A stretch of 64,000 nucleotides of DNA from Variibacter sp. GTDB taxonomy: Bacteria > Pseudomonadota > Alphaproteobacteria > Rhizobiales > Xanthobacteraceae. The notes under the pieces were generated by a model, which was given only the letters and a program-made list of their open reading frames with translations, was not told where the DNA came from and searched no databases. Position numbers and translations under genes: made by a program. Each line of letters starts with the position of its first letter. Positions within the stretch are counted from its first letter, which is position 1. The stretch is taken from contig JADGHE010000004.1 in the NCBI GenBank assembly GCA_019689555.1, positions 25,974 to 89,973 on the forward strand, given 5' to 3'. Shown here piece after piece: positions 26,545 through 36,679 of this stretch.

Positions 26545-27402
26545 CTAGCCGATTTCCGCGAAGCGGTGGAAGTCGCGGCGCAGCACCGTGGCGATCATGC
26601 CGGGCGCGCCGTTGGCGACCGGGCGGCCGTCGATGCTGACGACCGGCATGACGATCTGGCTCGCCGAGGTGATGAAGGCCTCGCGCGCCGCATAGGCCTC
26701 GGCGACGGTGAACGGCCGCTCCTCCAGCTCGAGGCCGTTGGCGGCGAGAACGTCGAGCAGAACGGTGCGGGTGATGCCGCGCAGGATCGCATGATCGGCG
26801 GGGCGGGTCACGACCTTGCCGGAGGCCGTGACGATCCAGGCATTGCTCGACGAGCCCTCGGTCACGGTGCCGTCGGGCGCGACGAACCACGCCTCCTTGG
26901 CGCCCTGTTCGCGCGCCGCCTGCTTCGCGAGCACGTTCGGCAGCAGCGCGATCGACTTGATGTCGACGCGCGGCCAGCGGTTCTCCGGCACCGTGATCAC
27001 GGCGATGCCTTCGGCGGCCGCCTTTTCGAGGCGCTCGCGATCGAGGCTGCGCGCGGTCACCACGACGCTCGGGCGCGTTCCCGCTGGCGGAAAGGCGTGG
27101 TCGCGCGGCGCGACGCCCCGCGTGATCTGCAGATAGACGATGCCGTCGCGCACGCGGTTGCGGCGCACCGTCTCGCGCAAAACCATGCCGAGCGCCTTGA
27201 GGGGCATCGGCGCGGCGATGCGCAGCTCAGCAAGCGAGCGCTGCAGCCGCTCCATGTGGCGCCGCTCGTCGACGAGGCGCCCTCCCCGCACCTCGCAGAC
27301 CTCGTACACGCCGTCGGCGAACTGATAGCCGCGGTCCTCGACGTGCACCGTGGCGCGCCGGTGGGGAACATAGCGGCCGTTGACGTAAGCGACGCGGGAC
27401 AT
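26545..27402 (-). CDS. dat: D-amino-acid transaminase (class IV aminotransferase)
   Basis: A 285-residue fold-type IV PLP enzyme: 'RVAYVNGRYVPHRRATVHVEDRGYQFADGVYEV' at the N-terminus, 'DIKSIALLPNVLAKQAAREQGAKEAWFV' with the PLP-binding Lys in 'DIKS', and 'VTEGSSSNAWIV' contacting the phosphate. It interconverts D-amino acids and 2-oxo acids and can supply D-Glu or D-Ala for the wall. ATG 27402 has an excellent SD, AAGGAGGAG. A D-amino-acid transaminase between ntrX and hfq is a recurrent order in Hyphomicrobiales. Confidence 0.92.
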   Translation of the reverse strand: MSRVAYVNGRYVPHRRATVHVEDRGYQFADGVYEVCEVRGGRLVDERRHMERLQRSLAELRIAAPMPLKALGMVLRETVRRNRVRDGIVYLQITRGVAPRDHAFPPAGTRPSVVVTARSLDRERLEKAAAEGIAVITVPENRWPRVDIKSIALLPNVLAKQAAREQGAKEAWFVAPDGTVTEGSSSNAWIVTASGKVVTRPADHAILRGITRTVLLDVLAANGLELEERPFTVAEAYAAREAFITSASQIVMPVVSIDGRPVANGAPGMIATVLRRDFHRFAEIG

Positions 27403-27451
27403 CGCTCCTCCTTGCAAACCCCGCCGCGCGGTGCGCCGGCGGACAATCCGT

Positions 27452-28816
27452 TCACCCGACGCCGAGCGCCTTCAGCTTGCGGTGCAGCGCCGAGCGCTCC
27501 ATGCCGACGAACTCGGCGGTGCGCGAGATGTTGCCGCCGAAGCGGCTGATCTGCGCCACGAGATATTCGCGCTCGAACACCTCGCGTGCCTCGCGCAGCG
27601 GCAGCCCCATGAGGTGCTCGCCCCCGTTGCCGTTGGGCATGCTCGGCACCATGGAGCCGACATCCTGCGGCAGCATGCTCGCCGTGATGACGGCGTCCGG
27701 GTCGCCGCCGGCCAGAATCATCAGGCGTTCGACGTTGTTGCGGAGCTGGCGAACATTGCCCGGCCAGTTGTGCGACTGCAGAACCGCCATCGCGTCCTCG
27801 CCGATGCGCCGCTTGGGCAGCCCCGTCGACTGCGAAATCTGATCCATGAAGTATTCGACGAGCTCCGGAATGTCCTCGCGGCGCTCCGCGAGCGGCGGCA
27901 CTCGGATCGGCACCACCGAAAGCCGGTGGTACAGGTCCTCGCGGAAGCGGCCGGCGGCGATCTCCGCCTCCAGATTGCGCGCCGTCGAGGAGATGATGCG
28001 CACGTCGACGCTCACCTTCTGGCTTCCGCCGACGCGCTGGAAGGTCTGGTCGACGAGGACGCGGAGGATCTTGTTCTGCGTCTCCCGCGGCATGTCGGCA
28101 ATTTCGTCGATGAACAGGGTGCCGCCGTGCGCCTCCTCCAGCGCGCCGACCTTACGGTTTTCCGAGCCGTTCGGCTGCTCGACCCCGAACAGCTCCACCT
28201 CCATGCGCTCCGGCGTGATCGCGGCCGCGTTGATGACCACGAAGGGGCCGTTCGCCCGCTCGGAGAGGCTGTGAATGGTGCGGGCCGTCAGTTCCTTGCC
28301 GGCGCCCGAGGGCCCGACGATCATGATCCGGCTGTTGGTCGGCGCCACCTTCTCGATCACCTGCCGGAGCTGGTTCATGACCGGCGAGCGGCCGATCATC
28401 GTGGTCGGCGCGAGCTGCTTGAGCGCCTTCACCTCGCGCCGCAGCTGCGAGGTCTCGAGCGCCCGCGCCGCGACGAGCACCAGCCGGTCGGCCTTGAACG
28501 GCTTCTCGATGAAGTCGTAGGCGCCGCGCTTGATGGCGGAGACGGCGGTCTCGATGTTGCCGTGCCCCGAGATCATCACGACGGGGAGCTCCGGATGCCG
28601 CTCCTTGATGGCGTCGAGCACCTGCAGCCCGTCGAGCCGGCTCCCCTGCAGCCAGATGTCGAGGAAGACGAGGTGCGGCCGCCGCGCCGCGACCGCCGCC
28701 AGCGCCTCGTCGCTGTTGGCGGCGACGCGAGGGCTGTAGCCCTCGTCCTCCAGTATTCCCGAGACGAGATCGCGAATATCGGCTTCGTCGTCGACGACAA
28801 GAATATCGGGCCCCAT
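27452..28816 (-). CDS. ntrX: Response regulator NtrX
   Basis: A 454-residue NtrC-like regulator: receiver domain with phosphoacceptor Asp53 ('VFLDIW'), AAA+ domain with Walker A 168-175 ('GPSGAGKE'), Walker B 'GGTLFIDEIADMP', and a Fis-type HTH ending 'NISRTAEFVGMERSALHRKLKALGV'. The sigma54-contacting GAFTGA loop is missing; that stretch reads 'GVEQPNGSENRKVGALEEAH' (211-230), as known for NtrX, so it probably acts with sigma70 promoters or as a repressor. It starts 6 nt after ntrY and is its cognate regulator. The ATG is at 28816. Confidence 0.96.
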   Translation of the reverse strand: MGPDILVVDDEADIRDLVSGILEDEGYSPRVAANSDEALAAVAARRPHLVFLDIWLQGSRLDGLQVLDAIKERHPELPVVMISGHGNIETAVSAIKRGAYDFIEKPFKADRLVLVAARALETSQLRREVKALKQLAPTTMIGRSPVMNQLRQVIEKVAPTNSRIMIVGPSGAGKELTARTIHSLSERANGPFVVINAAAITPERMEVELFGVEQPNGSENRKVGALEEAHGGTLFIDEIADMPRETQNKILRVLVDQTFQRVGGSQKVSVDVRIISSTARNLEAEIAAGRFREDLYHRLSVVPIRVPPLAERREDIPELVEYFMDQISQSTGLPKRRIGEDAMAVLQSHNWPGNVRQLRNNVERLMILAGGDPDAVITASMLPQDVGSMVPSMPNGNGGEHLMGLPLREAREVFEREYLVAQISRFGGNISRTAEFVGMERSALHRKLKALGVG

Positions 28817-28822
28817 AATGCT

Positions 28823-31075
28823 TCAAGTCCCAACGTTTTGTTCGGCGGCGCCCTCCGTGGGCTCGCCGGTTCGCGCGGCGTTGGCGGAAAACCGCAGCCG
28901 CATCCATGCCCCCCGCCCGCCCGACGCCACCGCCGGGGCGTCGTTGAGCTCGATTCGTCCTCCGTGTTCGTCCAAGATCCGTTCGACGATGGCGAGACCG
29001 AGGCCGGTGCCCTTCTCCCGCGTCGTCACATAGGGCTCGAGCAGCCGGCTCCGGTTCTCCTTCGGCAGACCGATGCCGTTGTCGATCACATCGATGACGA
29101 TCTCGTCGTCCACGCGCGCCGCCTTCACCTCGATCCGCCCCTTGCCGAGTTCGGCCGGCGGGACGGCGGCGATCGCCTCCGTGGCGTTCTTGACGATGTT
29201 GGTGAGCGCCTGCGAGATCAGCCGGCGGTCGAAGCGGGCCGCCATCGGGTCCTCCGCGAGATCGACGACGAAGTCGATCTCCGGGTGCGCGACCTGAATG
29301 AGGAACACGACCTGGCGGACGGTGTCGGCCACGTCCTCGCTCTCGATCACCGGTTTCGGCATGCGCGCGAAGCGCGAGAACTCGTCCACCATCCGCTTGA
29401 TGTCGTCCACCTGGCGGATGATCGTGTCCGTGCACTGCTCGAACACGCTGCGATCGTCGGTGAGCACCTTGCCGTATTTGCGCTTCAGCCGCTCGGCCGA
29501 GAGCTGGATCGGCGTCAGCGGGTTCTTGATCTCGTGGGCGATGCGGCGGGCGATGTCGGCCCAGGCGCTGCTGCGCTGGGCGGCGACCAGCTCGGTGATG
29601 TCGTCGAGCGTGATGACGTAGCCGTGCTCGGACTCGGGCGCCTGCTCGGTGGTCACGCGGACCGAGAGATTGCGCTCGCGGCCCGCGCGGTTGATGGTGA
29701 CCTGCCCCTGCACGAGGCGCTGGTTGCCCGCGCGCGCCGTCTCGAGGAGCGGCGCAAGCTCCGGCACGACCTCGGCGACCGGCCGCCCGAGAACGTCGGC
29801 CTCGGCGTGCCCGATCAGCTTCTCGGCGGAGCGGTTGAGGATGCTGACGCGCCCCTCCGCGTCGACGCCGATGACGCCGGCGCTCGCGCCCGCGAGCACG
29901 GCCTCGGTGAAACGGCGGCGCCGGTCGATCAGGTCGCGCGCGCGCAGAAGATCGTCACGCTGGGTGCGCAGCTCCTGCGTCATCTTGTTGAAGGTCTCGC
30001 CGAGGCGCGCGAGATCCCCCTCGCGCCGGCGTACCGGCACCTGGACGTGCAGGTTCCCGGTCGAGACGAGGTTCGCCGCGCCGATGAGCCGGCGAATGGG
30101 TGCGACCAGCGCATTGGCGAAATTCAGCCCGATCCACACCGCAGACAAGAGCACGATGAGTGCGATCACCGTGTACATCAGCGCGAACGCGACCTGCACG
30201 CCCGTGCGGCGCGCTTCGAGGTTCGCATATTCGGCGACGCTCGCCTGCGTCTCGCGCAGCTGCTCCAGCACGCGCGGCACCAGGGGGCGGGAGACGTAGA
30301 GGTAGTAGTCGTCGAAATTGTTGAGCTTGATGACGGCCGCCACCTCGTCCGTGTCCGGCACCAGCGCGATGCGGGGGGCGGCCGGGGTGATCTGCTCCAG
30401 GGTCTCGGGGGGCGGCAGCGAGTACTCCTTGTCGGGCTTGACGCCGAACTGCTCGATCCGATGGCGGTTCTTGTCGATGATCATCGCCGTCGGCAGCCCG
30501 CGGACGGAAGCCTGCGCGGAGAGGAACTGGCGGAACCGCTCGCGGTCCTGGTCGAACAGCGGCTTGGCGCGCGAAACGTCGAAGGCCATGGCGACGATGT
30601 CGCCGCGGATCATCTCGGCGTGCTCGCGCACATAGGCCTCGGCGACGCTCAGCGAGTTCGCGATCACCGCCCGTGTGCGGGTCGAGAACCAGCGGTCGAG
30701 CCCGCGATCGAGCGTGATGCTCGCCACGACGGCGACGAGCACGGCCGGAACCACCGCGATCACCGAGAACAGGCCGACGATGCGCACATGCAGCCGCGCG
30801 CCGGCGCGTCCGGCCCGGCGCGCCTCGACGATCTTCCACAGCTCCCACCCGATGATCGACACGAGCACGATCACGGCGAGCGCGTTCGCGAGCAGCAGCG
30901 TGACGACCACTTCGTGGGTCGGCAGGATGGGCGTGAGCCCGGTGAGGACGAGGAAGGTCACCAGCGCCGAGATCAGCGCGAGCCCGATCGCGACCGGACC
31001 GAGAAGGCGGGTTCCGAGTCGGGGCGGAGCGGCTCCTCCGCGGTCTGCCGTGGCGACGTCTTCCAGCGTGGTCAC
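28823..31075 (-). CDS. ntrY: Membrane sensor histidine kinase NtrY
   Basis: A 750-residue kinase. Helices lie at about 29-50, 57-79, 99-121 and 297-319, with a periplasmic sensor region between the last two (about 122-296). HAMP (about 320-372), PAS ('AVLAGASAGVIGVDAEGRVSILNRSAEKLIG'), HisKA with His514 in '[17 protein letters not shown]', and HATPase ('FDRRLISQALTNIVKNATEA', 'DNGIGLP', 'GTGLGLAIV') follow. It controls NtrX in response to nitrogen, redox or oxygen cues. The start is GTG 31075; the gap to ntrC upstream is 132 nt and contains a palindrome and a hairpin. Confidence 0.95.
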   Translation of the reverse strand: MTTLEDVATADRGGAAPPRLGTRLLGPVAIGLALISALVTFLVLTGLTPILPTHEVVVTLLLANALAVIVLVSIIGWELWKIVEARRAGRAGARLHVRIVGLFSVIAVVPAVLVAVVASITLDRGLDRWFSTRTRAVIANSLSVAEAYVREHAEMIRGDIVAMAFDVSRAKPLFDQDRERFRQFLSAQASVRGLPTAMIIDKNRHRIEQFGVKPDKEYSLPPPETLEQITPAAPRIALVPDTDEVAAVIKLNNFDDYYLYVSRPLVPRVLEQLRETQASVAEYANLEARRTGVQVAFALMYTVIALIVLLSAVWIGLNFANALVAPIRRLIGAANLVSTGNLHVQVPVRRREGDLARLGETFNKMTQELRTQRDDLLRARDLIDRRRRFTEAVLAGASAGVIGVDAEGRVSILNRSAEKLIGHAEADVLGRPVAEVVPELAPLLETARAGNQRLVQGQVTINRAGRERNLSVRVTTEQAPESEHGYVITLDDITELVAAQRSSAWADIARRIAHEIKNPLTPIQLSAERLKRKYGKVLTDDRSVFEQCTDTIIRQVDDIKRMVDEFSRFARMPKPVIESEDVADTVRQVVFLIQVAHPEIDFVVDLAEDPMAARFDRRLISQALTNIVKNATEAIAAVPPAELGKGRIEVKAARVDDEIVIDVIDNGIGLPKENRSRLLEPYVTTREKGTGLGLAIVERILDEHGGRIELNDAPAVASGGRGAWMRLRFSANAARTGEPTEGAAEQNVGT

Positions 31076-31146
31076 AGGCGGCCTGGTGGTTTGAGACTCG
31101 GGGCGATCCGGTCACGCGGCGGAATCACCGCGCTGAGGCATTTCTA

Positions 31147-31157
31147 CAACAATGTTG
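31147..31157. promoter_or_regulatory. CAACA-A-TGTTG dyad upstream of ntrY
   Basis: A perfect 11-nt palindrome, CAACAATGTTG, lies 72 nt before the ntrY start. Its core CAA-N2-TTG resembles the CAA...TTG element I recall for NtrX binding in rhizobia, so autoregulation is possible; I am not certain of that consensus. Confidence 0.4.
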
Positions 31158-31177
31158 CGGAATTGCGACGATTCCGC
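31157..31177 (-). terminator. Hairpin between ntrC and ntrY
   Basis: GCGGAAT (31157-31163) pairs with ATTCCGC (31171-31177) around a 7-nt loop, 30 nt past the ntrC stop. There is no strong U-run, so it may attenuate rather than stop transcription from ntrBC into ntrYX. Confidence 0.4.
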
Positions 31178-31207
31178 GGCGCGCCGTCCCGGGATCGCCC
31201 GCCGTCC

Positions 31208-32647
31208 TCAGCCGCCCCCGCGAAACACCTGGATGTCGAGGTCGCGGATCTTCTTGCGCAGCGTGTTGCGGTTGACGCCGAGCAGATCGGCGGCGCGGAT
31301 CTGGTTGCCGCGGGTCGCCGCCAGGGCGGCGGAGAGCAGCGGCTGCTCCACCTCTCGCAGGATCCGGTGATAGAGGCCGGGCGGGGGCAGCCGGCCCTGG
31401 AAGCCGGCGAAATAGCGGGCGAGGTGCCGCTCGACGGCGGCGGTGAGGCTCTCCTCCGGCTCCGGGCTGGCGGCGGGCGTCGGCACGGGCTGGTTGAGCT
31501 CGGCGTCGATCGCGGCCGCCGTGATGACCTCGTGGGGATAGAGCGCCGCGAGCCGGCGCGCGAGGTTTTCCAGCTCGCGCACATTGCCGGGCCAGCGGTA
31601 GCGCTTGAGGCGTTCGAGGGCCTCGGGATCGATTCGCTTGGGCGGCAGCCCCTCCCGCTCCGCCTGCGCGAGGAAGTGGCGCATGAGGTCCGGCACGTCC
31701 TCGCTGCGCTCACGCAGGGGCGGCAGGCGCAGCGGCACGACGTTGAGGCGGAAGAACAGATCCTCGCGAAAGAGGCCCTGCTGGATCAGCAGCCGGAGGT
31801 CCTTGTTGGTCGCGGCGATGATCCGCACATTGGCCTTGATCGGCGTGCGGCCGCCGACGGTGGTGTATTCGCCCTGCTGCAGGACCCGCAGCAGCCGCGT
31901 CTGCGCCTCCATCGGCATGTCGCCGATCTCGTCGAGGAAGAGCGTGCCCCCTTCCGCCTGCTCGAAGCGGCCGGCGCTGCGCGAGGTGGCCCCCGTGAAC
32001 GCGCCCTTCTCGTGGCCGAACAGCTCGGACTCGATGAGGTCGCGCGGGATCGCCGCCATGTTGATGGCGACGAAGGGGCCGGCGCGGCGCTTGCCGTAGT
32101 CGTGCAGCGCGCGTGCCACGAGCTCCTTGCCGGTGCCGGACTCGCCGGAGATCATCACGGTCAGGTCCGTCTGCATGAGTTTCGCCAGCACGCGGTAGAT
32201 TTCCTGCATGGCGGGCGAACGGCCGACGAGGGGGATGGATTCCATCTCCTCCGGCTTGGGGGCCGGGCGCGGGCGCTCGCGCGGCTCGGAGAGGGCGCGG
32301 CCGACGATGGCGATGAGTTCCTTGAGGTCGAACGGCTTCGGCAGGTACTCGTAGGCGCCGCGCTCGGACGCCCGGATCGCCGTCATGAAGGTGTTCTGCG
32401 CGCTCATGACGACGACGGGAAGCTCCGGTCGAATCTTCTTGATGCGCGGCAGAAGGTCGAAGGCGTTCTCGTCGGGCATCACGACGTCGGTGATGACGAG
32501 ATCGCCCTCGCCCTGGCTGATCCAGCGCCAGAGCGTCGCGGCGTTTCCGGTCGAGCGGACCTCGTAGCCCGCCCGCGACAGCGCCTGATTGAGCACGGTG
32601 CGGATTGCGGTGTCGTCGTCGGCCACCAGTATGCTCGCCGCTGGCAT
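31208..32647 (-). CDS. ntrC: Nitrogen regulation response regulator NtrC
   Basis: A 479-residue sigma54 activator: receiver with Asp54 ('VITDVVMPD'), AAA+ with Walker A 169-176 ('GESGTGKE'), intact GAFTGA at 216-221 ('[19 protein letters not shown]'), Walker B '[13 protein letters not shown]', and a Fis-type HTH at the end ('[28 protein letters not shown]'). Phosphorylated by NtrB, it activates glnA, glnB/K, amtB and other nitrogen-assimilation genes. It begins 12 nt after ntrB. The contrast with NtrX, which lacks the loop, shows the two regulators use different transcription mechanisms. Confidence 0.97.
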   Translation of the reverse strand: MPAASILVADDDTAIRTVLNQALSRAGYEVRSTGNAATLWRWISQGEGDLVITDVVMPDENAFDLLPRIKKIRPELPVVVMSAQNTFMTAIRASERGAYEYLPKPFDLKELIAIVGRALSEPRERPRPAPKPEEMESIPLVGRSPAMQEIYRVLAKLMQTDLTVMISGESGTGKELVARALHDYGKRRAGPFVAINMAAIPRDLIESELFGHEKGAFTGATSRSAGRFEQAEGGTLFLDEIGDMPMEAQTRLLRVLQQGEYTTVGGRTPIKANVRIIAATNKDLRLLIQQGLFREDLFFRLNVVPLRLPPLRERSEDVPDLMRHFLAQAEREGLPPKRIDPEALERLKRYRWPGNVRELENLARRLAALYPHEVITAAAIDAELNQPVPTPAASPEPEESLTAAVERHLARYFAGFQGRLPPPGLYHRILREVEQPLLSAALAATRGNQIRAADLLGVNRNTLRKKIRDLDIQVFRGGG

Positions 32648-32659
32648 GACCGTCTTCTC

Positions 32660-33784
32660 CTATGGGCCGGCCGTCTCGCCGTCGCCGGCGTACATCGGCA
32701 TCAGCACGCGGAACGTGGTGCGGCGCGGCTGGGATTCGCACTCGATGATGCCCCCGTGATCGCCGACGATCTTGGCGACCAGCGCAAGGCCGAGGCCGCT
32801 GCCGCTGGGTTTGGTCGTGACGAACGGATCGAACAGGTGCGGCATCAGGTCCTCGGGAACGCCCGGCCCGTTGTCCTTGACGCAGAACTCGAGCGGCAGC
32901 GACACGCGCGCCTTGCTCCCGGGCAGGGAGAGGCGCACGCCGGGCCGGAAAGCGGTCGTCAACTGGATCTCGCCGTCGGGGGCGTCGCCGATCGCCTCGG
33001 CCGCGTTCTTCACCAAGTTCAGGAACACCTGGATGAGCTGATCGCGATTGGCGTAGACCGGCGGCAGCGACGGGTCGTACTCCTCGACGAAGGCGATGTG
33101 CCGCGCAAAGCCGGTCTGAGCGAGCTTCTTCACGTGTTCGAGCACGACATGGATGTTGACCGGCTCCCGCTCGACGGGGCGGTCGTCGCCGAACACCTCC
33201 ATGCGCTCGACGAGCTTCACGATGCGGTCGGCCTCGTCGCAGATGAGCCGCGTGAGGGTACGGTCCTCGTCGGCGACCGACTGCTCCAAAAGCTGCGCGG
33301 CGCCGCGGATGCCCGACAGCGGATTCTTGATCTCGTGCGCCAGCATGGCGGCGAGCGCGATGACGGACCGGGCTGCGCCGCGATGGGTGAGCTGGCGGTC
33401 CATCTTGTCCGCGCGCGTGCGCTCCTGCAGCATCACGACGACCTGGTCGGAATTTTCCGACAGCGGCGCGACATGCAGATCGACGATGCGCTCGCCGGGA
33501 TTGCGCGGCGTGCCGAGATCGACCCGGTATTCGTTCACCGCCGCGCCGCGCGCCCTCACCTGCTCGATGAGGCCGAGCAGCGGGCTGCCGAACGGGACGA
33601 GGTCGCGCACGAAGTGGCGGCGCAGCACGGGCGCCGAGGTCGCGAAGAAGGCCTCGGCCGCCGTGTTGGCCTCCAAAATGCGCCCGTCGCTCGCCACGAT
33701 GAGGATCGGGTGCGGCAGCGCGTTGATCGCGGCATCGGCAGGCGAGCGGTCGATCAGCGTATCCGTCGTCTCGGCGCGGTTCAT
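32660..33784 (-). CDS. ntrB: Nitrogen-control histidine kinase NtrB
   Basis: A 374-residue cytosolic kinase. It has an N-terminal PAS domain ('[26 protein letters not shown]'), then HisKA with His150 ('[23 protein letters not shown]'), then HATPase ('[21 protein letters not shown]', '[12 protein letters not shown]', '[21 protein letters not shown]'). NtrB phosphorylates NtrC unless PII signals nitrogen excess. ATG 33784 overlaps the dusB TGA by 4 nt, so ntrB is translationally coupled to dusB, the classic nifR3-ntrB arrangement. Confidence 0.97.
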   Translation of the reverse strand: MNRAETTDTLIDRSPADAAINALPHPILIVASDGRILEANTAAEAFFATSAPVLRRHFVRDLVPFGSPLLGLIEQVRARGAAVNEYRVDLGTPRNPGERIVDLHVAPLSENSDQVVVMLQERTRADKMDRQLTHRGAARSVIALAAMLAHEIKNPLSGIRGAAQLLEQSVADEDRTLTRLICDEADRIVKLVERMEVFGDDRPVEREPVNIHVVLEHVKKLAQTGFARHIAFVEEYDPSLPPVYANRDQLIQVFLNLVKNAAEAIGDAPDGEIQLTTAFRPGVRLSLPGSKARVSLPLEFCVKDNGPGVPEDLMPHLFDPFVTTKPSGSGLGLALVAKIVGDHGGIIECESQPRRTTFRVLMPMYAGDGETAGP

Positions 33785-34836
33785 GCCGCCATCCTCTGTT
33801 GGGCCGCGTCGTAGAGATCGTGGATGTGGCGGACGACGGCCGCAGGATCGTCCGCCGTCAGCAGCGCCATGCGCGTGCGGGCAAGCACGGGCTCGTCCGC
33901 CGCCGCGGCGCGGCGGGCGATGCGGTCGGCCGCGGCCTTGAGGTGCTTGCGCGCGTGGCGCAGCCCGACCGCCCGGCCGTAATGGCGAAGAATGTCGTCG
34001 TGCAGATGCAGAAGATGCACCTTCTGTGCCTCGAGGGGCGGCTCGTCCAGGACGACGCCGTCCGCGAGAAAGCGGGCGATCTGACCGGCAAGCCACGGCT
34101 GCGCCACCGTCGCGCGCCCCACCATCACGGCGTCCGCGCCGGACTGCGCGAGCGCCTCGGCCGCGTCGGCGCAGCTCGCGATATCGCCGTTGACGACGAC
34201 CGGGATGCTGACCGCCCGCTTGACGGCGCCCACCGCCGCCCAGTCGGCGCGGCCCTGGTAGAACTGGCAGCGCGTGCGGCCGTGAACGGTGATCATGCGC
34301 ACGCCCGCAGCCTCGGCCCGGCGGGCGAGCTCGGGCGCATTCACCGACTGCGCGTCCCAGCCGAGCCGCATCTTCAGCGTGACGGGCACGCCGACCGCCT
34401 GCACCGTGGCCTCGATCAGCGACACGGCATGGTCGAGGTCGCGCATCAGCGCCGAGCCGGCATAGCCGTTGGTGACCCGCCGCGCCGGGCAGCCCATGTT
34501 GATGTCGATGATGTCGGCGCCGGCCGCCTCGGCGATTCGGGCCCCTTCCGCCATCCAGCGCGCTTCGCAGCCGGCGAGTTGGACGACGCGCGGCCCGGCG
34601 CCGCCGCTCTCCGCGCGCAGGCGTGCCCACGCCTCCCCGGACGCCAGCGCCTCGCTCGCGGTCATCTCGGAGACCACGAGCCCCGCTCCCAGCCGCCACA
34701 CCAGGCGCCGGAACGGCGCATCGGTCACGCCGGACATGGGCGCGAGAAGCACCGCATTGCGCAGCGGCAGGTCGCCGACCGGCGGAAGCTTTACCCGAGG
34801 GGAGACGGAGCGGTTGTCCGGACCAGCGTTGCACAT
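33781..34836 (-). CDS. dusB: tRNA-dihydrouridine synthase DusB (NifR3)
   Basis: A 351-residue FMN-dependent TIM-barrel enzyme that reduces uridines in the tRNA D-loop. Motifs are '[17 protein letters not shown]', '[22 protein letters not shown]' with the catalytic Cys, 'KMRLGWD', '[12 protein letters not shown]' and 'VNGDI'. The start is uncertain: ATG 34836 is used here; GTG 34863 would add nine residues. The two alternatives encode near-duplicate 'MCNA' segments, 'MCNASV' and 'MCNAGP'. It is first in the dusB-ntrBC operon and divergent from ispDF, with 132-159 nt between starts. Confidence 0.94.
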   Translation of the reverse strand: MCNAGPDNRSVSPRVKLPPVGDLPLRNAVLLAPMSGVTDAPFRRLVWRLGAGLVVSEMTASEALASGEAWARLRAESGGAGPRVVQLAGCEARWMAEGARIAEAAGADIIDINMGCPARRVTNGYAGSALMRDLDHAVSLIEATVQAVGVPVTLKMRLGWDAQSVNAPELARRAEAAGVRMITVHGRTRCQFYQGRADWAAVGAVKRAVSIPVVVNGDIASCADAAEALAQSGADAVMVGRATVAQPWLAGQIARFLADGVVLDEPPLEAQKVHLLHLHDDILRHYGRAVGLRHARKHLKAAADRIARRAAAADEPVLARTRMALLTADDPAAVVRHIHDLYDAAQQRMAA

Positions 34837-34995
34837 GAAATAGGCGACCGAGGCGTTGCACACACTTTAGCCATGCTGCATTGCGGTGGCAAGAGTGCAG
34901 TGCAACATCCTTGAGGTCCGGAATGAACTCTGGAATTGTCGCGCACGAAAGCCCAAGACGGCTTGAAAACCCGTCCCGAGAGGTCCCCGCGCGCC

Positions 34996-36183
34996 ATGCC
35001 GCCTGCCAAGGTTGCCGCCGTCTTGGTCGCCGCGGGCCGGGGCATGCGCGCAGGCGGCGACGTGCCGAAGCAGTATCGGCAGGTGGCCGGCCGGCCGGTC
35101 CTTCGCATGGCGCTCGAGCGCCTGCTCGGTCACCCGCGGGTCGCGCTGGTGCAGCCGGTGATCCATCCCGACGACCGGCCGCTTTATGCCGACGTGACGG
35201 CGGGTCTCGCTCCGCTGCCGGCGGTTGAAGGGGGCGGAACCCGCCAGGAGTCCGTGCGCGCCGGGCTCGAGGCGCTTGCGGCGCTCAAGCCCGACATCGT
35301 GCTCGTGCACGATGCGGCGCGACCGTTCCTCTCAGGCCGGCTGATCGACCGCGCGATCGAAACCGCGGCCGCCGCCGCGGCCGCGGTGCCGGGCCTGCCA
35401 ATATTCGATGCCGTCAAGACGGTCGACGCCCAGGGGCGCGTCACCGGTTCCGTGGATCGCGCCGCGCTGCGGACGGTGCAGACGCCACAGGCCTTCGCCT
35501 TCGAGAGGCTGCTTCAAGCGCACCGCCTTGCGGAGGCCGCGGACCTCCGCGACTTCCCCGACGACGCGGCGCTCGCAGCCTGGGCCGGCCTGCCCGTCAG
35601 CGTGTTCGAGGGCGAGCCGGAGAACGTGAAGTTGACGACAGAGGAAGATTTCAAGCGCGCCGAGAGGACAGCTCTCCTGCGCCACACGGACACGCGCACC
35701 GGCACCGGATTCGACGTGCACGCCTTCGGCGAAGGCGGCGACCACGTGATGCTCGGCGGCGTGCGGATCCCGCACGACCGCACGCTCAAGGGCCATTCGG
35801 ACGCGGACGTGGTGCTGCACGCGCTCACCGACGCCGTGCTCGGCGCGGTCGCCGAAGGCGACATCGGCGAGCACTTCCCGCCGAGCGATGCGCGCTGGCG
35901 CGGCGCCGCCTCCGATCAGTTCCTGGCCTTCGCGGTGGCGCGCGTGCGGGCGCGGGGCGGCGTCATCGCCCTGCTCGACGTCACCCTCCTGTGCGAGGCG
36001 CCGCGGATCGGTCCGCACCGGGAGGCCATGCGCGCCCGCATCGCCGAGATCGCCCAGATCCCGGTGTCGCGGGTGGCCGTCAAGGCGACGACCACGGAAC
36101 GCCTCGGCTTCCTCGGGCGCGGCGAAGGCATTGCGGCGTTGGCGACAGCGACCATACGCCTCCCGGAGGGTAGCGATGATTGA
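34996..36183 (+). CDS. ispDF: Bifunctional IspDF (MEP cytidylyltransferase / MECDP synthase)
   Basis: A 395-residue fusion of two enzymes of the methylerythritol phosphate isoprenoid pathway. Residues about 4-225 are IspD: '[31 protein letters not shown]' for CTP and '[10 protein letters not shown]'. Residues about 232-395 are IspF: '[61 protein letters not shown]', with the zinc-binding Asp-x-His. Fusion is common in alphaproteobacteria. ATG 34996 is preferred; an upstream in-frame TTG is at 34936. The downstream amidase gene overlaps by 8 bp. Confidence 0.97.
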   Translation: MPPAKVAAVLVAAGRGMRAGGDVPKQYRQVAGRPVLRMALERLLGHPRVALVQPVIHPDDRPLYADVTAGLAPLPAVEGGGTRQESVRAGLEALAALKPDIVLVHDAARPFLSGRLIDRAIETAAAAAAAVPGLPIFDAVKTVDAQGRVTGSVDRAALRTVQTPQAFAFERLLQAHRLAEAADLRDFPDDAALAAWAGLPVSVFEGEPENVKLTTEEDFKRAERTALLRHTDTRTGTGFDVHAFGEGGDHVMLGGVRIPHDRTLKGHSDADVVLHALTDAVLGAVAEGDIGEHFPPSDARWRGAASDQFLAFAVARVRARGGVIALLDVTLLCEAPRIGPHREAMRARIAEIAQIPVSRVAVKATTTERLGFLGRGEGIAALATATIRLPEGSDD

Positions 36184-36679
36184 GGATCAACTGCGCGCGC
36201 GAGCGCATGCCGTGCTCGACGCCTGCCGCGCGCGCAAGCTGATGGTGGCGGCGGCCGAATCCTGCACGGGAGGGCTCGTCGCCGCCTGTCTCACCGACAT
36301 CGCCGGCTCGTCCGACGTCTTCGATCGCGGTTTCGTCACCTACTCCAATGCGGCCAAGCGCGAGATGCTGGGCGTGCCCGCCGAGGTGCTCGACCAGCAC
36401 GGCGCGGTGAGCAGCGCCACCGCGCAGGCGATGGCACAGGGCGCGCTCGACCGCTCGCGCGCGCACATCGCCGTCGCGATCACCGGAATCGCCGGGCCGA
36501 GCGGCGGCAGCATGGAGAAGCCGGTGGGGCTCGTTCATTTCGCGGCCGCCTCGCTCAATGGGCGAACGCTGCACCGCGAGCGCCGCTACGGGCCGATCGG
36601 CCGCGCCGGCGTGCGCCAGCATTCGGCGCTCGAGGCGCTGGAGATGATGCTCGAACTCGCCCTCGACTATCCGCGCTGA
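36176..36679 (+). CDS. CinA C-terminal domain protein (nicotinamide-nucleotide amidase-like)
   Basis: A 167-residue single-domain protein matching CinA C-terminal (PncC) enzymes: '[68 protein letters not shown]' and '[11 protein letters not shown]...[12 protein letters not shown]'. PncC deamidates NMN to nicotinic acid mononucleotide in NAD recycling. It overlaps ispDF by 8 bp, so it is translationally coupled. Its last 13 bp overlap the end of the convergent COQ10-like gene. Confidence 0.93.
   Translation: MIEDQLRARAHAVLDACRARKLMVAAAESCTGGLVAACLTDIAGSSDVFDRGFVTYSNAAKREMLGVPAEVLDQHGAVSSATAQAMAQGALDRSRAHIAVAITGIAGPSGGSMEKPVGLVHFAAASLNGRTLHRERRYGPIGRAGVRQHSALEALEMMLELALDYPR

Noticed and set aside
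27431..33814. A 2127-codon open frame on the + strand opposite ntrX, ntrY, ntrC and ntrB
   Set aside because: It is antisense to four strongly recognised genes, has no domain, and is rich in Arg/His/Ala as expected for a GC-rich mirror frame.
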